Shown in pieces: positions 1 to 5,178 of a DNA stretch of 5,178 bases. The stretch covers positions 16,626 to 21,803 of the forward strand of contig NHCX01000050.1 in the NCBI GenBank assembly GCA_002168015.1. Direction: 5' to 3'. Each line of letters begins with the position of its first letter. The first letter of the stretch is position 1. This DNA is from Verrucomicrobia bacterium TMED44 (lineage in GTDB: Bacteria > Verrucomicrobiota > Verrucomicrobiia > Opitutales > Seribacteraceae). The notes under the pieces are model-generated. The model was given only the letters and a program-made list of their open reading frames with translations. It was not told the origin of the DNA and did not search any database. The position numbers and the translations under genes were made by a program.

Positions 1-627
1 GAGTTTTTATTCAAGGGTACCAGGGGGTTTGTTGCTGAATTAGCCTTAGCATTGATTGCTTTGTCTTTTCTCTATGCCCATGGCGGTAGTTTTGTGCAGC
101 AGGCAATGAAGTTCGGAGGTTTTGAGAGAAAAGAGGTAGAAATATGGTTCAAACTTCATCGAAAGATCACTTTTCGTTTGTTGAGTGATACATTATTGAC
201 CTCCATCTTTCGCGGGCTTTCTCTCGGTGTAGTTGCATATTTTGTGGGGGGGTTCTTTTTTATACCCGTATTCTTCTTAGGTTCTTTTGCCGGGTTGGTC
301 CCAGTTGTAGGGAGTGCTATGATTTGGTTGCCTCTTGCATCCCTTGTATGGACTCGGGGTGAACCAGTAACCGCTTTATTTCTAGCTTTTCTAAGTCTTG
401 TCTTAAATTATGGAATAAGTCGTTTTAGAAGTGGTATGGGAAAAAGACTCCATCAACAAGGTGCCTGGTTGAGCTTCATGCTTTTTCTGGGAATAATAGG
501 AGGCTTATTATCATACGGGCCGCAAGGATTTGTGATTGGTCCTATGGCTGTGGTTTTGGCTTATGGCTTGGTTCGCTTCCTTTCTGGTCAAACCTTGAGC
601 GATGCCCGACAGATTACACATAACTAA
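1..627 (+). CDS. AI-2E family (PerM/YdiK-like) transporter, 5'-truncated
   Basis: The frame is open from base 1, so this is the C-terminal 208 residues of a longer gene; family members are usually about 340-370 residues. The TTG at base 52 is only an internal codon and not a credible start. The fragment shows several hydrophobic segments: around residues 14-31, a cluster at about 70-115, one at about 122-138, and the C-terminal pair at about 155-195. Family-like features are the GLVPVVGS segment (about residue 97) and the GGLLSYGPQGFVIGP block (residues 167-181), which resembles the conserved GG-x-x-x-(F/Y)G-x-x-G-x-x-(I/L)GP element near the C-terminus of AI-2E transporters. These are multi-spanning inner-membrane proteins; characterised members export autoinducer-2 or act as ion antiporters, so the substrate here is unknown. 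The usual D-N-x-x-x-x-P element before the last helices reads NYGISRFR, a divergence. The gene converges with the Dabb gene and overlaps it by 4 bases. Family assignment is fairly secure; function is not. Confidence 0.8.
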   Translation, partial: EFLFKGTRGFVAELALALIALSFLYAHGGSFVQQAMKFGGFERKEVEIWFKLHRKITFRLLSDTLLTSIFRGLSLGVVAYFVGGFFFIPVFFLGSFAGLVPVVGSAMIWLPLASLVWTRGEPVTALFLAFLSLVLNYGISRFRSGMGKRLHQQGAWLSFMLFLGIIGGLLSYGPQGFVIGPMAVVLAYGLVRFLSGQTLSDARQITHN

Positions 628-636
628 TCTGCGTCG
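607..636. terminator. Inverted repeat over convergent stop codons, possible bidirectional terminator
   Basis: CAGATTA (610-616) and TAATCTG (625-631) form a perfect 7-bp stem with an 8-base loop. CGA (607-609) and TCG (634-636) extend it to 10 bp across a 2-base bulge. It sits exactly where the transporter gene and the minus-strand Dabb gene end, so a shared terminator is plausible. Neither arm is directly followed by a clear T tract (the nearest on the plus strand is around base 647), so intrinsic termination is uncertain. Confidence 0.3.
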
Positions 637-923
637 TAAATAAGGACTTTTTGCCAATACTCTTTACACTGTTCAATAAAATCCAAGTGAATTGGATCTG
701 CTTGGTAGTGGTCATGAGCAGCCATGTCTTTAAGTGCTACAGTTAAGGCAAAGTCATAGGTGTCATCGACTACCGGCCGTTTTGGTGTTGCGGATGGAGT
801 TCCTAAGTAAAAATTTTCAACCGAAGCAATCTTAGCAAGCTTTTCTACCTCTTGCTTAAATTTTTCTTTATCACGATTACAAAGGTCTTCTTTCAACCAA
901 AAGATCACGGTATGAACAATCAT
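624..923 (-). CDS. Dabb-domain (stress responsive alpha/beta barrel) small protein
   Basis: This encodes 99 residues, the typical size of a single-domain Dabb protein (Pfam PF07876), a ferredoxin-like alpha+beta fold that dimerises into a barrel. The family signature is visible: the N-terminal strand MIVHTVIFWLKED matches the usual (I/V)-x-H-x-V-x-F-x-(L/F)-K opening. A middle strand (about residues 56-64, YDFALTVAL) leads to an A-x-H-x-Y-x-x-D-P-x-H segment (about residues 67-79), and the C-terminal helix and strand end the protein. The start ATG (923-921) follows AAGGA with a short 3-base spacer, which supports it. No signal peptide or membrane segment is seen, so it should be cytoplasmic. 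Most bacterial family members have no defined biochemical role; some eukaryotic or plant relatives are stress-linked or catalyse cyclisations, and nothing here indicates a reaction. It is transcribed away from the secretion genes and probably is not functionally tied to them. Confidence 0.85.
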   Translation of the reverse strand: MIVHTVIFWLKEDLCNRDKEKFKQEVEKLAKIASVENFYLGTPSATPKRPVVDDTYDFALTVALKDMAAHDHYQADPIHLDFIEQCKEYWQKVLIYDAD

Positions 924-926
924 TCA

Positions 927-931
927 TCCTT
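927..931 (-). promoter_or_regulatory. Ribosome binding site of the Dabb gene
   Basis: On the minus strand AAGGA (931 to 927) lies three bases before the ATG at 923-921. The spacing is shorter than the optimum. It is the clearest Shine-Dalgarno candidate I can find in the window and it fixes the Dabb start. Confidence 0.5.
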
Positions 932-965
932 ATTTCTATTCTTAGAAAAAATTACAATATAAATA

Positions 966-995
966 TTGATCAAAGTTGTTTTAGGCAGGTAATAT
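966..995 (+). promoter_or_regulatory. Candidate sigma70-type promoter for the secretion operon, in a 110-base divergent intergenic region
   Basis: TTGATC (966-971) and TAATAT (990-995) with an 18-base spacer resemble a -35/-10 pair. They would give a leader of roughly 30 bases before the ATG at 1034. The -35 element is part of an 8-bp palindrome TTGATCAA (966-973), which could also be an operator half. The whole of 924-1033 is AT-rich, so chance matches are likely, and no convincing minus-strand promoter for the Dabb gene was found. Confidence 0.3.
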
Positions 996-1033
996 TAATT
1001 TAGCAATAAATCCTCGATCATACAAAATACATT

Positions 1034-2575
1034 ATGAAAAGCTACATTGGCTGTTTTTTTATTTTTCCACTTTTTCTAACTTCTTCATTATTTTCGGTTA
1101 CTGGGCCTAGATTAGTATGCCCTGATGAAGTTCGTCCAATCATTCTTGATTACATTGGTTCCAACAAAGTCTTAGCTAATGAGCAATTTAACGACAGTCT
1201 CCAACAATATCTCATAAAAGAGGGTTATAGCTTTGCCCAAGTAGATACAACGGAATCATTAGGGATTATTACGATAGAAATTAAAGCCGGATTTTATGGT
1301 AAGCCAACTATTTCCGGGAATGATTACCTTAGTGAATCTACAATTTTAAATAATTTGGCTTGGGACTCGGGTGAACTCTTTAATTACAAGGAATTCTACA
1401 CCCAATCTTCGCGACTTAATCGGAATCGATTCATCAAACTTGATACCAAACTTAAGCCTATCCGAAGTAATGATGGTGAGATCCAAGTAAATGCTGATTT
1501 TACAGTGAAAGATAGTTTTCCTATTACTCCTTATATCAAAATTTCAAACGATGGAACTGAACAATCCTCAGGCTGGCGTACAACGGCAGGCTTTGAGATT
1601 TGGGAAGGTTTATTTTCAAACGATCGAGTAAATTTAGCCTATACTCTCGATCCTAAAGATGCTTCTCAACTCTCATCTTATTTTGCCAGCTATCAAATCA
1701 ATTACAATCGTCTTGCCCACACAATTTATGCTGGTTATTCAGATTCAGAATATGAGAATGTGACCTCGTCCTCATTGAATATGGATATTGCAGGTGATGG
1801 ATTTTTTGCTGGATACACGGGAGCCTTTTCGTTTGGTTCATCAGATCCAGAGTCGTTTGCATTAACTTTTGGGTTTAGTTATCTGAATTTGGAAAGTCAG
1901 ATTTATCTTGGTTCCAATAGGTTACTCGCAAGCAGCGAAGATTTATCACTCCTCCTACCAAGAATAGGTTTTCGAGGGAAAACCTCAAATCTGGGAATTT
2001 TTCGAGGAAATAGTTTTTGGTCCATACTTGCGGTTTCTGATTTAAGTAGTTCAAAAAACGAGGAACTTATTGTTCAAAATCCCGAGTTGAGAAAAGGCTT
2101 CTGGGTACCGAAAGCCTCATTTGCACTTATCGAACCTATTAGTTTTTCAGGTGAAAATGGCGGAATTAAGCTTAAGTTGGATGGCCAAGCTTCAAATAAA
2201 CCGTTGCCTACTAGCCTTAAAAAATCTCTAGGCGGAATGTCTTCTATTCGTGGATATAAAGAACGCGAAGCTTTTGGAGATAGTGGGGTGAGTCTTAATC
2301 TTGAATATTCTTTAGAATCAGAAATATCATCCATTTTTGGTTTCGATGGAACTCTTCAAAAGATTTTTTTCTATGATGCAGGGCATGTTTCAAACGAAGG
2401 TCTGATGTCTTCGGTTAACGACTCGGTCGATATGCACAGTTTTGGTGTCGGAATACTTGGTAATTTTGAGGACATCACAGACATCTCATTACAAGTAGGT
2501 GTTCCTTTGACTGACACTCTCAACACGCGTACTCACGAGACTCGTACTCATTTTAGCATCAACTTTCGTTTCTAA
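1034..2575 (+). CDS. TpsB-type outer-membrane transporter (FhaC/ShlB family) of a two-partner secretion system
   Basis: This 513-residue Omp85-superfamily protein should translocate the adjacent TpsA exoprotein across the outer membrane. Residues 1 to about 22 are a hydrophobic Sec signal peptide. Residues about 37-90 look like the second half of a first POTRA domain, including the GYSFAQV and GIITIEIKAGF strands typical of PF08479. Residues about 90-160 fit a second POTRA, and from about 165 to 513 alternating aromatic and polar strands fit a 16-stranded barrel. The diagnostic loop-6 motif is present as LGGMSSIRGY, with IRGY at residues 405-408 and the key Arg at 406, followed by the family-typical F-G-D-S-G-V-S-L-N-L-E-Y strand. 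The C-terminus ends in F (FSINFRF), as expected for a BAM-assembled barrel. Length is slightly below the usual 550-590, mostly from a short N-terminal region. The ATG at 1034 gives a good signal peptide but has no Shine-Dalgarno. The TpsA gene starts 24 bases after its stop, so the two are probably co-transcribed. Confidence 0.9.
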   Translation: MKSYIGCFFIFPLFLTSSLFSVTGPRLVCPDEVRPIILDYIGSNKVLANEQFNDSLQQYLIKEGYSFAQVDTTESLGIITIEIKAGFYGKPTISGNDYLSESTILNNLAWDSGELFNYKEFYTQSSRLNRNRFIKLDTKLKPIRSNDGEIQVNADFTVKDSFPITPYIKISNDGTEQSSGWRTTAGFEIWEGLFSNDRVNLAYTLDPKDASQLSSYFASYQINYNRLAHTIYAGYSDSEYENVTSSSLNMDIAGDGFFAGYTGAFSFGSSDPESFALTFGFSYLNLESQIYLGSNRLLASSEDLSLLLPRIGFRGKTSNLGIFRGNSFWSILAVSDLSSSKNEELIVQNPELRKGFWVPKASFALIEPISFSGENGGIKLKLDGQASNKPLPTSLKKSLGGMSSIRGYKEREAFGDSGVSLNLEYSLESEISSIFGFDGTLQKIFFYDAGHVSNEGLMSSVNDSVDMHSFGVGILGNFEDITDISLQVGVPLTDTLNTRTHETRTHFSINFRF

Positions 2576-2599
2576 TTCAACCCTCACTTCATTAATCCT

Positions 2600-5178
2600 A
2601 TGAAGAATTTAAAATATTCCTTTATCAAATCAATTCATATCTGGGCTAATCGTCACAGGAAATCTTTCCGCTTGGTCAAGGATTCTATCTTCTCTACATC
2701 TCGAGTTTTTTTTATGAGCTTTGGCTTAATTTTTTTTATTATTGGTTCTCCGGGAGTTGCCTTAGCCGCAACCCTTCCGACTGGTGCGAATGTAGTCCAT
2801 GGAGAAGTCGATTTACAAACCTCTAAGCCAGACACACTCCGGATTATTCAAAACTCACAGTCAGCCATTGTCAATTGGCAAAGTTTTGACATTGGTCACG
2901 GTGCCTTGGTTGATATTGTTCAGCCGAATATTGATGCTGCTATGCTCAGTAGAGTCGTCGGTCACAACCTTTCAGAAATTCATGGTTCTTTAAACGCGAA
3001 CGGTCACCTTTACCTAATAAACCCGAGCGGTATTTTATTCGGATCTAATGCTCGCATTGAAGTAAACGCATTGATCGCATCTTCTTTGGATCTCGCTGAT
3101 TCTGCATTCTTATCAGGAAATATTTCATTCGATGGAGATTCCGAAGCCAAGATTATGAATCTCGGTTCAATTAAAGCCGATGAGTTTGCGGCTCTTATCG
3201 GAGGTGATGTTGTAAATTCTGGTTCTATATTATCCGATGGTGGTGCGGTCGGGTTATTAGCTGCTGGAACAACTTTTCAAGTTGGTCAGACTTCTGGAGG
3301 GACTATTTCTCTTGATATTTCCGGCCTATTAAATGGATCAGCCACCCAGGATGGTTTAATTGATGTCACAAGCACTAATGGAGAAGGTGGTCAGGTTTTA
3401 GTTAATGGTAATATAGATGTAACTGCAACATCTCGAAGTTCGACACTTGCAAATGGGGCACCAATTGGAGATGGGGGAGTGGTTATATATTTTTCCGAGA
3501 ACTCAGCATCTTGGAAACCGGACGCAATTATTAGTGCAGAAGGGGGAAATGTGGGAGGTAATGGTGGATTTGTCGAATTATCTGGATTACTTGATCTGCA
3601 ATTGAGTGGCTCTCACATCTCAACAGCTGCTCCCAACGGAGAAACTGGAATTTTCTTAATTGATCCCGTCGATATAACTATCTCAAGCTCTTCAACCTCC
3701 AATCTTTCTTTGAATGGAAGTACTTATGATTCTTCCTCTACAACTACAATCCTCAATGTGGACGATTTAGTTACCGCTTTAGCATCCAACAATATTACTG
3801 TCACAACGGTTAATAATTCTTATGATGCGCCCAATGGGGGAGATTTGACGGTTGCTACCTCTATTACAAGTTCATCCGGCAACGATTTGACTCTCATTGC
3901 AAGCGATCAATTGACCAGTTCATATGGTGCAAATATATCATTAACTGGAAACTTGAATTTAACAGCAGGTCCCGGTGGAATTCAAACAATAGGAAATATT
4001 GATATCGGTTCAAATACCTTAACCTCAAATTCTGGAGGCTCTGCGATTTATGTTGGAGATGTAACCGCAGGTAATTTATCCCTTACAACTACTGAGACTG
4101 GATCAATCATTCAGTCGACAAAGTTTAAAGGTGGAGAATTAAATCTGGTTACGAACAACGGAAATGTTGAAGTTACTGCAATGTCGGGAGATCTTTCAAT
4201 TGGCTCTTTAAGCCTCGGAACAGGTACAGCTACAATTGAAGCCTCTTCTGGAACTATTAATGATGCCGCCAGTGATACTAGCATCGATTTTGTTGCTGGT
4301 TCAGCCACTTTGAAGGGAACTTCAATCGGAAATTCTCAACCACTTGAATTTGGGACAGTTGCTGCTTTGGATCTTACGGCGAGTTCTGGAAGTATTTCTG
4401 CTAACTCAGTCGCAGTATCTGGTACTTCACTGACTGCCAGTGCAGGATCTGGTACCATCTCGTTTGAAAATTCTACTGGTGCTTTGGAGGTTGCTTCACT
4501 CAACGCGGGAGGAACTACCAGCCTTACCTCATCCGGAGCCTTAACTCAAACTGGACCAATTACAAATAATGGACAATCCATTACCCTTGCATCGGGCTTG
4601 TCAAATGACATAACGCTCTCGAATTCCTCGAATGACTTTGGTACTGTTAGCATCAACACAGCTAATAATGTTATCTTAAGAGATGTAAGTGGATTGATTC
4701 TCAACGGTATAACAGCCTCTCAAGTCGCTGGAAGTCTAACTCTACAAACTGCCGGAGGGATGGCTCTTGCGCTTCCTGCCATCACTCTTGGTTCTGGTGA
4801 CAATCTTGCCGTAACAGCTAATGGTGCAATTTCAGATTCAGGATCTTTAATTATACCTGGAACAACAACTATCTCTGCTGTCGGTATGAATGTAACTTTC
4901 GACGATGCTTCCAATAATTTTGGTACAATAGGGGTAACGGGATCAAATGTTTCAGTACTAGATTCCGATGGAATTGATCTGGGAGTGAGCACGGTGAGCG
5001 GAACCTTTGGTATCACTTCCGGAGGAGCGATTACAGACAGTGGCACCCTTGCGATCACGGGAGATGCGACCTTTACAAACACCTCAGGAAGCAATGATGC
5101 GATTACCTTGGATGATGCGAGCAATGCCTTTGCTGGTACTGTAACCTTTGCAACGGACAGTGGAAGTGCAGTGACGAT
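2600..5178 (+). CDS. TpsA-type filamentous-haemagglutinin-like exoprotein, 3'-truncated
   Basis: This frame stays open for 859 codons to the right edge with no stop, so the C-terminus is missing. Residues 1-56 form a long signal peptide: a basic stretch (R18 to R35), a hydrophobic core (about 37-50) and an ALA|A cleavage site near 56. The N-terminal TPS secretion domain (Haemagg_act, PF05860) follows, with VNWQSFDIG (91-99), SRVVGHNLSEIHGSL (117-131) and LINPSGILFGSNARIEV (from 139), close to the family NRVxG, S-x-I-x-G and NPNGI(L/M)F elements. GGNGGFVELSG (319-329) and LIDPVDITI (from 353) match the module that usually follows in large FHA-like proteins. The remainder is a predicted right-handed beta-helix, rich in S, T, G and N, with no cysteine in the 859 residues. 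It should be exported by Sec and then by the upstream TpsB, to act as a surface or secreted adhesin, though cytolysin, CDI toxin or another cargo cannot be excluded without the C-terminus. ATG 2600 has no clear Shine-Dalgarno; an ATG at 2714 (Met39) is an alternative giving a short signal peptide. Confidence 0.9.
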   Translation, partial: MKNLKYSFIKSIHIWANRHRKSFRLVKDSIFSTSRVFFMSFGLIFFIIGSPGVALAATLPTGANVVHGEVDLQTSKPDTLRIIQNSQSAIVNWQSFDIGHGALVDIVQPNIDAAMLSRVVGHNLSEIHGSLNANGHLYLINPSGILFGSNARIEVNALIASSLDLADSAFLSGNISFDGDSEAKIMNLGSIKADEFAALIGGDVVNSGSILSDGGAVGLLAAGTTFQVGQTSGGTISLDISGLLNGSATQDGLIDVTSTNGEGGQVLVNGNIDVTATSRSSTLANGAPIGDGGVVIYFSENSASWKPDAIISAEGGNVGGNGGFVELSGLLDLQLSGSHISTAAPNGETGIFLIDPVDITISSSSTSNLSLNGSTYDSSSTTTILNVDDLVTALASNNITVTTVNNSYDAPNGGDLTVATSITSSSGNDLTLIASDQLTSSYGANISLTGNLNLTAGPGGIQTIGNIDIGSNTLTSNSGGSAIYVGDVTAGNLSLTTTETGSIIQSTKFKGGELNLVTNNGNVEVTAMSGDLSIGSLSLGTGTATIEASSGTINDAASDTSIDFVAGSATLKGTSIGNSQPLEFGTVAALDLTASSGSISANSVAVSGTSLTASAGSGTISFENSTGALEVASLNAGGTTSLTSSGALTQTGPITNNGQSITLASGLSNDITLSNSSNDFGTVSINTANNVILRDVSGLILNGITASQVAGSLTLQTAGGMALALPAITLGSGDNLAVTANGAISDSGSLIIPGTTTISAVGMNVTFDDASNNFGTIGVTGSNVSVLDSDGIDLGVSTVSGTFGITSGGAITDSGTLAITGDATFTNTSGSNDAITLDDASNAFAGTVTFATDSGSAVT
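2706..2737 (+). repeat. Two T8 homopolymer tracts in the TpsA signal-peptide coding region
   Basis: Eight consecutive T occur at 2706-2713 and again at 2730-2737, inside codons for the hydrophobic core of the signal peptide. The internal ATG of Met39 (2714-2716) directly follows the first tract. A one-base slip in either tract would shift the TpsA frame. The tracts may be only a by-product of Phe codons in an AT-rich gene. Confidence 0.7.
4535..5178 (+). repeat. Degenerate protein-level tandem repeats of the TpsA beta-helix
   Basis: Three related units begin at residues 646 (GALTQTGPI), 742 (GAISDSGSLI) and 809 (GAITDSGTLA), so the periods are 96 and 67 residues. Each is followed 23-26 residues later by a second conserved element: ITLSNSSNDFGTV (671-683), VTFDDASNNFGTI (765-777) and ITLDDASNAFAGTV (835-848). 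The units are diverged at DNA level. The third is cut by the window edge, so the array probably continues. Such repeats are usual in FHA-like stalks, where each adds turns to the beta-helix. Confidence 0.7.

Noticed and set aside
52..54. TTG as the start of the transporter gene
   Set aside because: The frame is open to base 1 and the upstream residues continue a membrane protein. Starting here would leave a 191-residue protein lacking the N-terminal helices of the family.
924..1033. Small RNA or riboswitch in the divergent intergenic region
   Set aside because: The region is only 110 bases and AT-rich, with no stable paired structure beyond the 8-bp TTGATCAA palindrome and no recognisable riboswitch core.
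2074..2334. 86-residue open frame on the minus strand
   Set aside because: Antisense to the TpsB barrel, including the conserved IRGY region; no independent support.
2653..2993. Short open frames on both strands (2653-2835 minus, 2799-2993 plus)
   Set aside because: Both overlap the TpsA signal peptide and TPS domain in other frames. The motifs VNWQSFDIG and LINPSGILFG show that the frame starting at 2600 is the real one.
4111..4308. 65-residue open frame on the minus strand
   Set aside because: Antisense shadow of the TpsA beta-helix region, with the same biased composition and no domain.
4720..5124. 134-residue open frame on the minus strand
   Set aside because: It lies wholly inside the TpsA frame, which has strong family motifs. 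The translation is a biased Pro/Val/Ser/Ala string produced by reading the repeats antisense, with no recognisable domain.
4535..5178. CRISPR array or DNA-level tandem repeat
   Set aside because: The repeats are visible at protein level only, are diverged in DNA, and lie in one continuous coding frame without regular spacers.

Overview
The window comes from a diderm (Gram-negative type) bacterium, because it carries both halves of a two-partner secretion system, which needs an outer membrane. Base composition is moderately AT-rich, about 40% GC in the stretches I counted. The lineage cannot be fixed from sequence alone. The mix of genes and the weak Shine-Dalgarno signals would fit Verrucomicrobiota/PVC-type genomes, but that is a guess.

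Layout: bases 1-627 hold the 3' end of an AI-2E family (PerM/YdiK-like) inner-membrane transporter gene. It converges with, and overlaps by 4 bases, a small minus-strand gene (624-923) for a Dabb-domain protein. A 110-base AT-rich divergent intergenic region (924-1033) follows. It then leads into a plus-strand pair: a TpsB/FhaC/ShlB-type outer-membrane transporter (1034-2575) and, 24 bases later, a TpsA-type filamentous-haemagglutinin-like exoprotein (2600 to beyond the right edge). The TpsA frame is open for 859 codons with no stop and is the largest gene here.

The last two genes work together. The TpsA precursor has a long signal peptide for Sec export and then a conserved N-terminal TPS secretion domain. 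That domain should be recognised in the periplasm by the POTRA domains of TpsB and threaded through its beta-barrel to the cell surface or medium. Downstream of the TPS domain the protein is a cysteine-free, Ser/Thr/Gly/Asn-rich predicted beta-helix with degenerate repeats of about 67-96 residues. The effector or adhesin end lies outside the window.

Most notable signals: an abrupt in-frame rise in GC (about 38% to about 52%) near base 4980 within the repeats; two T8 tracts flanking an internal ATG in the TpsA signal-peptide coding region; apparent absence of Shine-Dalgarno sequences before both secretion genes, while the neighbouring Dabb gene has one; and an inverted repeat over the convergent stop codons. 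No tRNA, rRNA, CRISPR array or insertion sequence was seen.
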